Notes: generated by a model not told the origin, from the letters alone. Positions 43,287-52,780 are shown, counted from the stretch's first letter. The stretch: 64,000 bases of DNA from Methanobacteriota archaeon (GCA_023393455.1 JAEWLJ010000010.1:46029-110028), one strand, 5' to 3'. Translations and numbers: made by a program.

Positions 43287-43522
43287 GGAGACGAATGGTG
43301 TTCATGCCTCATATATACTCCCGGCGCGCTGTGAAAGTGGCTTACGAGAATCGGTGGGATTACAGCAAATGCCGGGTCTTGTGTTTGATTGAGCAACTAT
43401 ATTTTGAATATTGTCTGCCGGTGTGAGCTGGAATATTCAAAGATTTATCACTCCCTCAAGGAATAATTTTGCCAAAAAAAGATAAACCGGGCGGGAACTG
43501 AAAAACCCGCCCCAAAACAAAC

Positions 43523-45181
43523 CTAACCCCCCATCCCCAACTCCTCCGACCCCGTGATCGCCCGGACAATCCCGGCAACGACCGCCCGCTCCTCCGGCTG
43601 CAGCCTCGTATAATACAGCCTCGTGTCCTTCGCCTCGACGATCGCCACGGCATCCGCGACCGGCTTCAGGAACCCCGCATAGCCGGCACCCCCGGACGCG
43701 ATGATCTCGCGAACGGCGCTCCCGACCGCGGAGACCTCCCCCTTCCTTACGAGCCGCTTCAGGAACCCTGCCGTCATCCCCCGTGCCGTTGCCGGGTCCA
43801 GGCGGCCCGCGTGCCCATACGCCGCCCGGATCAGCGAGAGGCCGTTTGTCCGGTTCCCGGCCAGCAACTCCTCCCCCGCCAGATCGAGCGCGAGGTGCAC
43901 GAACCGGCCCGGGTCGTCGGCCTCTCCTTCAGCCTCCTTTAATGCCGCCAGTGCATCCTCCCGCCTCCCGGCCGCGGTCCGGTCCGGCAGGGCTTCGCCT
44001 TCCATGACGCCCGGCGCCCCCCGGTATCGTGTATCGACGGGAGCCGGCTGCCCATACCAGGCCTCCTGGAACCCGATGAGGGCAAATACCCGGGCACGGC
44101 CGGCCGGCTCCCGCATCGCCCGCCACAGCGCAAAAAGCCGATCCCGGGCCTCGTAGGTCGTCCTCTTCTTCATCGGGCGGGAGACGACGTAGCCGTCGGC
44201 CTCCAGCCTCCGGACCTGAGCGTTCACCGTCGCGAGGTTCAGCCGGGCGCGCTCTGCGACGTCTGTCGGGGTGAGCGGGGTCTCTGCGGCGAGGATCGTA
44301 TCGAGGATGAGCCGCCGCTGCCCCGGAAGCCTCCGGAACACCTCCCGGTAGTAGGGCGTCTGCTCGTCCGCCAGCCTGAAGAAGGCCTCCGCCACCTTGT
44401 CGGCCCCGCACAGCGAGAGGATCTCGTACAGCCGGACCACCAACCCCGGGTTGCCGCCGACGAGGTGCCAGAGGGCCTCGATGCCGGGCTCGTAGTCCCC
44501 GAAGTTCTCGATGAAGGCGGTGTTGCCGTCGACCTCCGCGACCCTCCGCATGAGATCCTTCGAGCCGGCGCAGTCGAGTTCCCGGAGGTGGAAGACCCGG
44601 AAGAAGTTGTAGAACGGTTCCTCATGGTCGAGGACCCCGGGGAAGAGCGACGGTGCCGACGCAATGACCGAGAGATTATCCGTCCGCTGGAAGACCGACC
44701 GCAGCGCCCGGACCTCGGGCCTCCCCATCTGCGAAAAGACCTCGTGGATGTTCTCAACGAAGACCACGACCTGCCTCTCCCCGGCCGATGCGGCGATCCT
44801 CTCGACCGCGGCCTCGCGAACCAGTGAATCCTCGCCGAGCACAGCCACGTCGGAGGTCTCGACCCCCATCCCCGCGAGCACCCGGAGAAAGAAGTCGGAC
44901 GCCCTGAAGATCGAGAACCCCTCTCCTGCAAGGGGTACCGGGATCACCCGGCCGGAGAGTTCGTCGCGTATCCTGTGGCAGAGCAGGCTCATCAGGTGGG
45001 ACTTCCCGGCGCCCCGGTCCCCGACCAGGAGGAAGAACCGCGGCGTTCCGGAGCCGGACGCCCGGTCTATTTCGTCGAAGAGGTTATCCAGGAGTTCCTG
45101 CCGGCCGACGAGGAGGTGCCGGAGCATCTCCCCCTCAAGAGCCGCAGGGAAGTAGCGGTAACACCTACCAGGTGCCGGCAT
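43523..45181 (-). CDS. P-loop ATPase with winged-helix middle domain
   Basis: A 552-residue AAA/STAND-type ATPase. Seen: Walker A GDRGAGKSH at about 54-62, Walker B VVVFVENIHE near 139-148, the sensor region NLSVIASAPSLFPGV, a winged-helix after the ATPase core (about 295-345, TPTDVAERARLNLATVNAQVRRLEADGYV), and a C-terminal helical array. Such proteins act as signal-dependent switches in archaeal accessory loci. It overlaps its upstream ATPase partner by 17 bases. Its function is unknown; a defence role is inference. Confidence 0.85.
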   Translation of the reverse strand: MPAPGRCYRYFPAALEGEMLRHLLVGRQELLDNLFDEIDRASGSGTPRFFLLVGDRGAGKSHLMSLLCHRIRDELSGRVIPVPLAGEGFSIFRASDFFLRVLAGMGVETSDVAVLGEDSLVREAAVERIAASAGERQVVVFVENIHEVFSQMGRPEVRALRSVFQRTDNLSVIASAPSLFPGVLDHEEPFYNFFRVFHLRELDCAGSKDLMRRVAEVDGNTAFIENFGDYEPGIEALWHLVGGNPGLVVRLYEILSLCGADKVAEAFFRLADEQTPYYREVFRRLPGQRRLILDTILAAETPLTPTDVAERARLNLATVNAQVRRLEADGYVVSRPMKKRTTYEARDRLFALWRAMREPAGRARVFALIGFQEAWYGQPAPVDTRYRGAPGVMEGEALPDRTAAGRREDALAALKEAEGEADDPGRFVHLALDLAGEELLAGNRTNGLSLIRAAYGHAGRLDPATARGMTAGFLKRLVRKGEVSAVGSAVREIIASGGAGYAGFLKPVADAVAIVEAKDTRLYYTRLQPEERAVVAGIVRAITGSEELGMGG

Positions 45182-46361
45182 AATAGATCCTCCACCAGTC
45201 CCTGAGCATCTTCGAGTAGAACCGCAACTCGCCGGGAGTCTCCGAAGTGACGTAGAAGTCGTGGTTCAGCTGTGCCAGCAGCGCTAAAAACGCATCCTCG
45301 CTCTCTGATGCGGTGCTCTGCAAAAAGATCTCGTAGGCAATACCCACGGGCAGGGACTCCGCGAGACTCACCCTGCTCAAGATGGCGCGGGCAGCCTTCG
45401 CCTCCTGCCCGGAGTAGGTCGTCTGGAGACGGCGCGAGTAGTGCTCAAAGTAGTGGCGACCCTCGCTGCCGAGGATCCTCCTGTTGTAGACCCTCTCGAC
45501 CAGCGCCGGGGAGGGCACCTCTCCGGAGATATCTACCTCTTCCTTCAGGCCGGAGAGGACGATCATGAGGAAGTAGGGGATGTAGGGCTCGCCCACACAG
45601 TCGAGAACCGCTCGCCCGATCTCCGGAGAATACTCCCACCCTTCCTCCCGGAAGATGCGTTCGACGACGGAGAGCGCGACATCTTCGCTGAACCCGCCGA
45701 TGGTGACCCTCCGGAAGTCGTTGATGACCGGGGTCCCCCCGATAGGGTAGACGACGTGGTCGATGCTGACCGAGCCCCCGACGATGAACCTCACGTTGGG
45801 CGAGACCTGCCGCAGCCGCCGGAACCACAGCAGGAACTTCCTCGCCTCGCCCTCCTCCATGTTCTGTATGGCAACCGGAAACTCGTCGAGGATGATGCAG
45901 ACCGGTCCGGTGAGCCCTGCAAAGATCTCGTCCACCTTCTTTGCCTTCTCGTGCCAGTCGTCCGAGAACTCCGCTCGTAGCCGGCCCCGGAGCTTTGCCC
46001 TGAAGGCCGGAGTCTCGATCTCGTCGATATTCTCCTGCACCAGGGCAAACGCCCTGCCGAGCGCCGAGGAGATCCGGGCCTTGACACTCGCTTCCTCGCA
46101 CTCGACGAGCGCCGTGACGAGATCGGTGATGAACTCCCCGGGTGAGTTGACATTCTCGACCTCAAGGAAGACGCACGACTGGTGCTTGTTCGCGAGGTCT
46201 CTCTCGATCTTTCGCATGATCGAGGTCTTGCCGAACCGCCGGGGGGCGACGAGCATGACGTGGTCGTTTGTGATGGTGCTCAGGATGAACGCGGTCTCGC
46301 GCTCGCGGTCGACGAAATCGTCGCCTGTTGCGGGGCTTCCTACGGGCAGCATGTGTGACAC
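45165..46361 (-). CDS. Archaeal AAA ATPase (ATPase domain, winged-helix tail)
   Basis: A 398-residue archaeal ATPase of the AAA/ORC-like group. Seen: an N-terminal GDDFVDRERETAFI recruiting motif, Walker A APRRFGKTSIMRK at about 39-51, Walker B VCIILDEFPVAI, arginine-sensor region FIVGGSVSIDHVV, and a C-terminal winged-helix half (KAARAILSRVSLAE). It matches the widespread archaeal ATPase family of unknown role. It is the first gene of a two-gene operon, and its promoter has repeated TATA elements at 46375-46402. Confidence 0.87.
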   Translation of the reverse strand: MSHMLPVGSPATGDDFVDRERETAFILSTITNDHVMLVAPRRFGKTSIMRKIERDLANKHQSCVFLEVENVNSPGEFITDLVTALVECEEASVKARISSALGRAFALVQENIDEIETPAFRAKLRGRLRAEFSDDWHEKAKKVDEIFAGLTGPVCIILDEFPVAIQNMEEGEARKFLLWFRRLRQVSPNVRFIVGGSVSIDHVVYPIGGTPVINDFRRVTIGGFSEDVALSVVERIFREEGWEYSPEIGRAVLDCVGEPYIPYFLMIVLSGLKEEVDISGEVPSPALVERVYNRRILGSEGRHYFEHYSRRLQTTYSGQEAKAARAILSRVSLAESLPVGIAYEIFLQSTASESEDAFLALLAQLNHDFYVTSETPGELRFYSKMLRDWWRIYYAGTW

Positions 46362-46374
46362 CTAATGAATCAGG

Positions 46375-46402
46375 TATATAACAAATCTATTATATAACAA
46401 AT
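46375..46402 (-). promoter_or_regulatory. Duplicated TATA-like element before the ATPase pair
   Basis: TATATAACAAAT occurs twice, at 46375-46386 and 46391-46402, separated by CTAT (16-base period). Read on the minus strand, the outer copy gives TTATATA about 30-36 bases before the ATG (a TATA position), while the inner copy lies near the transcription start and could be a regulator site. Confidence 0.5.
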
Positions 46403-46611
46403 TCGTTATCTATCTGACCGGCCTGCCCCACGGGGAGCGGCACCATCTCTATGCCGGTATATACGTGAGCGGCACAGGAAGAATGAGAATAGACCGCGAC
46501 GGCAGGCGGCCCCGGGAGTGGAGGCGATCGTTGAGCAAGAGCTGGAACAGTTGAGGGAAATGGTACGGCGAGATGCATCTCACAAAAACAATACTCTCAA
46601 AACAGCAAACA

Positions 46612-46683
46612 TGGACCGAGCGGGAATTGAACCCGCGGCCTCTTCCATGCCAAGGAAGCGATCTACCCCTGATCTATCGGCCC
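46612..46683 (-). tRNA. tRNA-Ala(GGC)
   Basis: Read on the minus strand: acceptor GGGCCGA/TCGGTCC (one G-U), D stem GATC/GATC, anticodon stem CTTCC/GGAAG around loop TTGGCAT with anticodon GGC, T arm GCGGG-TTCAATT-CCCGC, discriminator A. CCA is not encoded. It marks the right edge of the defence island, but no attachment-site repeat was found. Confidence 0.96.
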
Positions 46684-46741
46684 CTGTTACCCTACAATGT
46701 TGATCCTGATCACATAATAAGGATTGGGGCAGGCCGCTCCC

Positions 46742-47866
46742 CTATCCGCCGCGAGTAAGGGCCAAAAGCCGCGAGAGCACCCGTTCCCGCGCATCCTCCA
46801 TCTCTGAGCGCGCAAGAACGGCGCCGTCCCTGATGCAGGGGACGAGGAGACCCACCCCGCCCTCCGGCGCGGGAGCCCCGGTAGGCAGCGTGACCCGCCC
46901 TCCGGCCGTCTCATAGACCTGCTTTGCGCCGCTTCGCTTCCCGCGCTTCGCGTAGGGCCTTCCCTCGATCTCCACGATATCCATCGAGAAGTCGATCACC
47001 GGCGCGTTCGCGATCGCCCCCCCGACCCCGAAGGCGTCGGCGACATCACGGTAGGCCGCGACCTCGTCGCGCGACAACCCGCCCGAGAGGAAGATCTTCA
47101 CGTCCGGGTAGCAGTGGACGTCGAGCTCCCAGCGCACCTCCTCGATGATCGCCCGCATATCCCCCCGGCGCGACCGCGGCGTGTCGAGCCGCACCGCCGT
47201 CGCCCCGCATGCCGCCGCCCTGACCGCCTCGTCCGCCTCATCGGAGAAGGTGTCGGCGAGCATAATCCGCGGCACTTCCGGCCCCGCCCCGCGGTCGAAC
47301 GCGCGCCAGGCATCCTCCTCACGCGGGTAACACATCACGAACGCGTGCGGCATCGTCCCCGAGAGCGGGACGCCCACCGGCGCACAGGTGTTGCTCGCCC
47401 CGTCCACCCCGCCGATCCAGGCCGCCCGCTCGATCATCGCCGCGATCGCCGGGTGCTGGCGCCGGGAGCCGAACGAGAAGACCGGCCGGCCGCCCGCGGC
47501 GAGTTTCATATGGGCGGCCGCCGTCGCCACCCCTGAAGCGTGGCAGAGGAACCCGAGGATGGCCGTCTCGTAGACCGCGAAGTCCCGGTAGCGCCCCGAT
47601 ATCCGGAGGACCGGCTCAACTGCGGAGAAGACCGAGCCCTCCGGCATCGCGTCCACGTCCACCCTGAGGCCTTCGAGCAGCCGCAGGACGTCGTCAAGCC
47701 CGCAGAAGACCCCCCACGGGTCGGGGAGCGCCGCCGCCGTCACCTCCATCGTGACGCGCGGGTTGATGCCGTCCTGCTCCATCACCTCCGCGACCCGCCG
47801 GAAGTAGACGTCCGTACACTCACCGTTCTTGATGGCGTCCTCGCCGACCACCAGAAACCTGCCCAT
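46742..47866 (-). CDS. Nicotinate phosphoribosyltransferase
   Basis: A 374-residue type-II phosphoribosyltransferase of NAD salvage, which forms nicotinate mononucleotide from nicotinate and PRPP. Seen: N-terminal DVYFRRVAEVM, EPVLRISGRYRDFAVYETAILGFL, GSRRQHPA (about 153-160) and the C-terminal barrel with IFLSGGLSRDEVAAY and FGVGGAIANAPVIDF, which bind PRPP phosphate. The length is typical of the short archaeal form. Single gene divergent from the phosphorylase operon. Confidence 0.92.
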   Translation of the reverse strand: MGRFLVVGEDAIKNGECTDVYFRRVAEVMEQDGINPRVTMEVTAAALPDPWGVFCGLDDVLRLLEGLRVDVDAMPEGSVFSAVEPVLRISGRYRDFAVYETAILGFLCHASGVATAAAHMKLAAGGRPVFSFGSRRQHPAIAAMIERAAWIGGVDGASNTCAPVGVPLSGTMPHAFVMCYPREEDAWRAFDRGAGPEVPRIMLADTFSDEADEAVRAAACGATAVRLDTPRSRRGDMRAIIEEVRWELDVHCYPDVKIFLSGGLSRDEVAAYRDVADAFGVGGAIANAPVIDFSMDIVEIEGRPYAKRGKRSGAKQVYETAGGRVTLPTGAPAPEGGVGLLVPCIRDGAVLARSEMEDARERVLSRLLALTRGG

Positions 47867-48006
47867 GCCTATTCCGGTCGTCGCGATGGCGTAAATGTGT
47901 ATTGAACCGATCCTGCTCCGCCCGAACGGTGAATCTTTACCGTGGGGGCGTCTACACTCTAACGAGAATGTCGTACGGAGAAGCGTTTACCGGGGAGGAG
48001 GTCTAG

Positions 48007-48678
48007 GTGCTCGGGATCATCGGGGGCACAAGCCTCCTCTTCGCCGACCTGCCCGAACTCGAGAAAACGACCGTCCCCACCCCCTACGGGCCGGTGGAAG
48101 TGCATACCGGAGAGTTCGCGCTCCTCCTGCGCCACCAGCACAACCTCCCCCCGCACCGGATCAACTACACCGCGTGCCTCGCCGCGCTCGCCGTCCTCGG
48201 GGTGGAGGATATCGTCGCGTTCGGCTCCGCCGGCTCCCTGAAACAGGAGATCCCGCCGGGCTCGATCGTCATCCCGACCGACTACCTGAGCGTCACCGAC
48301 ATCCCGTCCATCCACGAGTGCTCGATCGGCCACGTCCGGCCGGAACTGGACGCGGGCCTGGTCAGCACCCTCGCCGGACTCGTGCCGGACGCCCGGGTGG
48401 GCGGGGTATACGCCCAGACCCGCGGGCCGCGGATCGAGACGGTCGCCGAGGTCAAAGCACTCGCGAAGGTCGCCGACATCGTCGGGATGACGGTCGCGAG
48501 CGAAGCGACGCTCGCCCTCGAACTCGGGATGCGGTTTGCCGCCGTCTGCACCGTGGACAACTACGCGAACGGCCTCGGAGAAGAGACCCTGACCTACGAA
48601 CACATCCTCACGACCTCCCGGGCGAACTGCCGGAGGACCGAGCTCATCCTCGAAAAGATTGTGGAGCGACTTGCATGA
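48007..48678 (+). CDS. MTAP/PNP-family nucleoside phosphorylase (probable methylthioinosine/6-oxopurine type)
   Basis: A 223-residue phosphorylase of the methylthioadenosine/purine nucleoside phosphorylase family. Seen: LGIIGGTSL at the start, LLRHQHNLPPHRINYTA (the RH and NxxA sites), FGSAGSLKQEI, and GMTVASEATLALEL with the nucleobase-site Asp/Ser region NYAN. The start is GTG with a GGAGG site. It overlaps the deaminase gene by ATGA. Together the pair would convert 5'-deoxyadenosine or methylthioadenosine to inosine forms and then to hypoxanthine plus a sugar phosphate. The substrate preference follows from context, not from a residue I can prove. Confidence 0.88.
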   Translation: MLGIIGGTSLLFADLPELEKTTVPTPYGPVEVHTGEFALLLRHQHNLPPHRINYTACLAALAVLGVEDIVAFGSAGSLKQEIPPGSIVIPTDYLSVTDIPSIHECSIGHVRPELDAGLVSTLAGLVPDARVGGVYAQTRGPRIETVAEVKALAKVADIVGMTVASEATLALELGMRFAAVCTVDNYANGLGEETLTYEHILTTSRANCRRTELILEKIVERLA

Positions 48679-49982
48679 ACGAGATTATTAACGCCCGCCG
48701 ATCGCTCCTGATCGCCGGGGTCACCATTGACGGAGCGACCGTCGATATCGCGGTCGACGAGACCGGAACGATCGCCGCGATTGGAGCGGACGCGAAGAAG
48801 ACAATCGATGCCGATATCGTCATCGACGGCTCCGACCGGCTTGCTGTCCCCGGCCTCGTGAACACCCACGCCCACGCCGCGATGAGCCTCTTACGCGGCT
48901 ACGCGGACGACATGATCCTGCAGGACTGGCTCTCGCAGAAGATCTGGCCGCTTGAAGCGCACCTGACCGGCGACGACGTCTACGCCGGGACGAGACTCGC
49001 GTGTCTCGAGATGATCAAGAGCGGGACGGTCGCGTTCAACGACATGTACTTCTTCATGGACCGGGCCGCGGATGCGGTCGACGAGATGGGCATCCGGGCG
49101 ACGCTTGCCTACGGATTCATAGACCTCGGGATGGAGGAGAAGCGGGAGGCCGAGATCAGGGCGACCGAGACCCTGGTCGCCGGGATAAAGGCACGGGGAA
49201 ACCCGCGGATCAGGGCCGCCGTCGGCCCACACTCCGTCTACACCGTCTCCCCCGAAGGCCTCCGCTGGTGCGCCGAATACGCGAGAGAGCAGGATATCGG
49301 CATCCACGTCCACCTCTCCGAGACCGAGAAGGAGGTCGTCGACTGCGTCGCGCAGTCCGGCAAACGCCCGGCATACCACCTCGACGACTGCGGCTGCCTC
49401 ACCCAGAAGACCGTCGCCGCGCACTGCTGCTGGCTCGACGAGGCCGAGTGCCGGCTCCTGGGCCAGCGCGGCGTCACCGCCTCCCACAACCCGGCAAGCA
49501 ACATGAAACTCGCCGTCAACCGGGCGATGCCCTACCACTGGCTGAAGGCAGCCGGGGCGAACGTCTCCCTCGGGACGGACGGCTGCTCCTCGAACAACAA
49601 CCTGGACATGTTCGAGGAGATGAAGTTCGCCGCGCTGCTGCAGAAGTTCGCCTGGAACTCGCCGACCCTCCTCCCCGCAGGGGAAGCGGTCGAGATGGCG
49701 ACCGCAGCAGGCGCCCGGGCGCTCGGCACCGGCCCGGGAACCCTGACCGTCGGCGCACCGGCCGACATCGTCCTCCTCGACGCCCGCGCGGTCTGCAACA
49801 CCCCGCTCTTCCACGCCGACTCGAACGCCGTCTACGCCTGTAACGGCGGCGCGGTCATGACCGTCCTCTGCCAGGGGAGAGTCCTGATGCACGAGCGGGA
49901 GGTGCCGGGCGAAGAGGAGATCGTCCGCGAGGCCGCCGCCGCGGCACGGTCGCTCGTAGGGCGGGCAGAAGAATCCTCCTGA
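48675..49982 (+). CDS. dadD: 5'-deoxyadenosine/MTA/SAH deaminase
   Basis: A 435-residue amidohydrolase. Seen: the metal motif NTHAHAAMSLLRG at about 55-67, HVHLSETEKEVVD (about 215-227), the HCCWL and SHNPASNMKL block (about 255-282), and SLGTDGCSSNNNLDMFEE (about 297-314). These match the DadD/MtaD archaeal deaminases, which act on 5'-deoxyadenosine, methylthioadenosine and S-adenosylhomocysteine. In methanogens DadD is tied to disposal of 5'-deoxyadenosine made by radical SAM enzymes. The ATG at 48675 overlaps the phosphorylase stop, so the two form an operon. Confidence 0.93.
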   Translation: MNEIINARRSLLIAGVTIDGATVDIAVDETGTIAAIGADAKKTIDADIVIDGSDRLAVPGLVNTHAHAAMSLLRGYADDMILQDWLSQKIWPLEAHLTGDDVYAGTRLACLEMIKSGTVAFNDMYFFMDRAADAVDEMGIRATLAYGFIDLGMEEKREAEIRATETLVAGIKARGNPRIRAAVGPHSVYTVSPEGLRWCAEYAREQDIGIHVHLSETEKEVVDCVAQSGKRPAYHLDDCGCLTQKTVAAHCCWLDEAECRLLGQRGVTASHNPASNMKLAVNRAMPYHWLKAAGANVSLGTDGCSSNNNLDMFEEMKFAALLQKFAWNSPTLLPAGEAVEMATAAGARALGTGPGTLTVGAPADIVLLDARAVCNTPLFHADSNAVYACNGGAVMTVLCQGRVLMHEREVPGEEEIVREAAAAARSLVGRAEESS

Positions 49983-49989
49983 CCTTTTT

Positions 49990-50994
49990 TTACCCGGACG
50001 GCAGGTCCAGCAGGTCCACCGTCACGTTCGCATCATCGAGCGTGAGGAAGTAGACGTCCATGTTCCCCGACCGGTTGTCTGTCCAGGCGAGCCGGTTGCC
50101 CGATACCCGCGGCAGGAACTGCCACGCGTCGTCGTCGGTGACCTGCACGGTCTCCCCGGCGGCGAGGTCGAACAGGTAGATGTCATCGGTATCCAGGCCC
50201 GTAGCGTCCTGCCAGACGACCCGGTCCCCCGATATGTCGGGGTAGACGGGCATCCCCGGCGATCCCCCGGATATCCGTTCCTCCTCGCCCGTAACAAGGT
50301 CGCGAACGACGAGCGACGACGAACCGTTTCGGATCTCCGACCAGACGACCCGGTTACCGGAGACCGCCGGGAAGCCCTGCCGGGCGCTGCCGTTCGCAAG
50401 CGGCACGGGTTCGCCACCCCCCTGGCCGACAAAGACGGTGTAGTTCCCGCTGCTCCCGTCCGCCCAGACGATCGTCTCACCCGAGACGTCGGGCGAGACG
50501 ACCAGTGGGTCCCCCTGCACCGGCCCGGAGACCTGGACGGTCGCGCCGGTCGTCAGGTTCATGGCGGAGATGCCGGTCTGCTCGTCGAACCAGACGACCA
50601 TATCGCCGTCGATGGCCGGGACCATCCCGGCGGCGATACGGGTCTCGGTGCCGGCGGCGATCTCGAAGAGCCGGACCTCCGCCGCCCCGGACCGGTTATC
50701 CTGCCAGACAATACGGTCCCCGGAGACATCCGGCCAGAACGGGACTGCCGTCCCGTTGGTGATCCGGGTCTCCATCCCGCCAGCGACGTCGTAGAGGTAG
50801 ATATCGGCGCCACCGTGCCGCCCGTCGACCCATACCATCCGATCACTGTCGATGGCGGCGGCGATCTGGTCGTTCTGGTCCGTCGTCACCTGCACCGGGG
50901 CATCCGCACCAGTCTCCCCGACAGGTGCCCCGCTCGCGCCGATCGGCAGCGCTACCACGAGGATGCATATGAGATACACGAACCCCTGTTTCAT
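49990..50994 (-). CDS. Exported TolB-like beta-propeller protein
   Basis: A 334-residue secreted protein: signal peptide (residues 1-22, LICILVVALPIGASG), then about six blades, each with a version of VSGDRIVWQDNRSG followed by IYLYDVAGG (at about 47-70, 90-112, 128-150, 165-190, 210-235, 253-280, 295-320). It resembles the TolB/beta-propeller surface proteins abundant in methanogens. No membrane anchor is seen. Convergent with dadD; a run of seven T between the two stops could end both transcripts. Confidence 0.87.
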   Translation of the reverse strand: MKQGFVYLICILVVALPIGASGAPVGETGADAPVQVTTDQNDQIAAAIDSDRMVWVDGRHGGADIYLYDVAGGMETRITNGTAVPFWPDVSGDRIVWQDNRSGAAEVRLFEIAAGTETRIAAGMVPAIDGDMVVWFDEQTGISAMNLTTGATVQVSGPVQGDPLVVSPDVSGETIVWADGSSGNYTVFVGQGGGEPVPLANGSARQGFPAVSGNRVVWSEIRNGSSSLVVRDLVTGEEERISGGSPGMPVYPDISGDRVVWQDATGLDTDDIYLFDLAAGETVQVTDDDAWQFLPRVSGNRLAWTDNRSGNMDVYFLTLDDANVTVDLLDLPSG

Positions 50995-51079
50995 GGGCGA
51001 TGAGATGACGGCACCACTATAAAAATAAGGCTATGAACATGCCTGCGGATACGCCGGGCAGAGTTAGCCGGAAAAAGGG

Positions 51080-52780
51080 TTACGCGGTCTCGATATTCGA
51101 GTCGTCCTCGAGACCGAGCTCCGCGATCGCCGCGTCGCGCATCTGGAACTTCATGATCTTGCCCGAGACCGTCATCGGGAAGTCGTCGACGAACTTGACG
51201 TAGCGCGGGATCTTGAAGTGCGCGATCCTCCCGCGGCAGTACTCCTTCACCTCGTCCTCCGTGAGGGCCGCACCCTTGTCGGTCTTGATCCAGGCCATCA
51301 GTTCCTCGCCGTACTTCCGGTCCGGGACACCGATCACGTAGGCGTCGGCGATCTTCTCGTGAGTATGGAGGAACTCCTCGATCTCGCGGGGATAGATGTT
51401 CTCCCCGCCGCGGATCACCATATCCTTCAGGCGGCCGACGATCTTGACATAATCCTCCTCGTCCATCGTCCCGAGGTCGCCGGTGTGGTTCCAGTGGCTC
51501 TCGTCGATCGTCGCCCGGGTGGCGTTCGGGTTGTTGTAGTAGCACCGCATCACGCAGTAACCCCGGGCGCAGATCTCGCCGGTCTCCCCGCGGGGGACGA
51601 TCTTCTTCGTGTGCGGGTCGATGATCTTGATCTCGGTGTGGGGGAAGGGTTTCCCCACCGTCGAGACCCGCCGCTCCAGGGGGTCGTCGGTCGTGGTCAT
51701 CGTGACGCCGGGCGAGGTCTCCGTCTGCCCGTAGACGATCACGATCTCGGACATGTTCATCTTCTTATTGACCTCCCGCATCACCTCGGTCGGGCAGGGC
51801 GACCCGGCCATGATCCCGGTGCGGAGGGTGTCGAGCCGGTACTTCGCGAAGTCCGGGTGGGCGAGCTCGGCGATGAACATCGTCGGCACCCCGTGCAGCG
51901 CCGTGCACTTCTCGTCCTGGACGGTCTGGAGGACGGACTCGGCGTTGAAGATGGGCGCCGGGAGCACCATCGCGGCCCCGTGGGTGGCCGCGGCCATGTT
52001 CGAGAGGACCATCCCGAAGCAGTGGTAGAACGGCACCGGGATACAGAGCCGGTCCTCGTGGGTGAACTTCATCCCCTCGCCGATGATGAACCCGTTGTTC
52101 AAGACGTTATGATGGGTCAGGACGACGCCCTTCGGGAACCCGGTCGTCCCGCTCGTGTACTGGATGTTGACCGCGTCATCGAAGTCGAGCGACTCCTCCC
52201 GCTCCCGGAGTTCGCCGGGGCTGATGAGATCGGCCTTCGCCATCAGGTCGTCCCAGGTGTACATCCCGTTGTAGGGGATGTCGCCGAGGAAGACGACGTT
52301 CTTCAAGAACGGGAACTTGTCGCTGTTGATCCGGCCGGGTTTCGCCTCGAACGCCTCCGGGCAGGACTCATAGAACATCCCGACGTAGTCGGAGGTCTTG
52401 AACCGCCCCTGGATGAGGAGCGTCTGGACTTCCGACTGCTTCATGGCGTACTCGAACTCGTAGGTCCGGTAAGCCGGGTTGATGTTCACCATGATGGCGC
52501 CGATCTTTGCGGTCGCGAACTGGGTGAGCACCCATTCCGCGTAGTTCAGCGCCCATATCGCGACCCGGTCACCGCGCTCGACGTCGAGCGCCATCAGGGC
52601 ACGCGCCAGGGTGTCGACACGCTCAAGAAACTCGGCATACGTCCAGTGGATGTTCTGGTGGACGGAGACGAGCGCATCGCTATCCGGATGCGCCGCTGCG
52701 ATTCGGTTCAGCATCTCACCGACGGTGATGCCGAGCAGGGGTATCTGCGAGTTCCCACACGCGTAACTGCCCTCAACCAT
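51080..52780 (-). CDS. AMP-forming acyl-CoA synthetase
   Basis: A 566-residue adenylate-forming enzyme of the fatty-acyl/medium-chain acyl-CoA ligase group. Seen: the phosphate loop YTSGTTGFPKGVVL at about 202-215, YGQTETSPG (A5), the hinge-region GDLGTMDEEDYVKIVGRLKDMVIRGGENIYP, and the catalytic Lys in the C-terminal MTVSGKIMKFQMR. It activates a carboxylic acid as AMP ester and then CoA thioester. Fatty-acid chain length cannot be inferred. Single gene; TATA-like TATATAAATG precedes it. Confidence 0.93.
   Translation of the reverse strand: MVEGSYACGNSQIPLLGITVGEMLNRIAAAHPDSDALVSVHQNIHWTYAEFLERVDTLARALMALDVERGDRVAIWALNYAEWVLTQFATAKIGAIMVNINPAYRTYEFEYAMKQSEVQTLLIQGRFKTSDYVGMFYESCPEAFEAKPGRINSDKFPFLKNVVFLGDIPYNGMYTWDDLMAKADLISPGELREREESLDFDDAVNIQYTSGTTGFPKGVVLTHHNVLNNGFIIGEGMKFTHEDRLCIPVPFYHCFGMVLSNMAAATHGAAMVLPAPIFNAESVLQTVQDEKCTALHGVPTMFIAELAHPDFAKYRLDTLRTGIMAGSPCPTEVMREVNKKMNMSEIVIVYGQTETSPGVTMTTTDDPLERRVSTVGKPFPHTEIKIIDPHTKKIVPRGETGEICARGYCVMRCYYNNPNATRATIDESHWNHTGDLGTMDEEDYVKIVGRLKDMVIRGGENIYPREIEEFLHTHEKIADAYVIGVPDRKYGEELMAWIKTDKGAALTEDEVKEYCRGRIAHFKIPRYVKFVDDFPMTVSGKIMKFQMRDAAIAELGLEDDSNIETA

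Noticed and set aside
46612..46683. tRNA-Ala as integration site of the defence island
   Set aside because: No direct repeat of the tRNA 3' end and no integrase gene were found in the window.
47895..48674. In-frame extension of the deaminase over the phosphorylase gene
   Set aside because: The upstream 260 residues are Arg/Pro-rich shadow; the DadD family starts at 48675 with an ATGA overlap.
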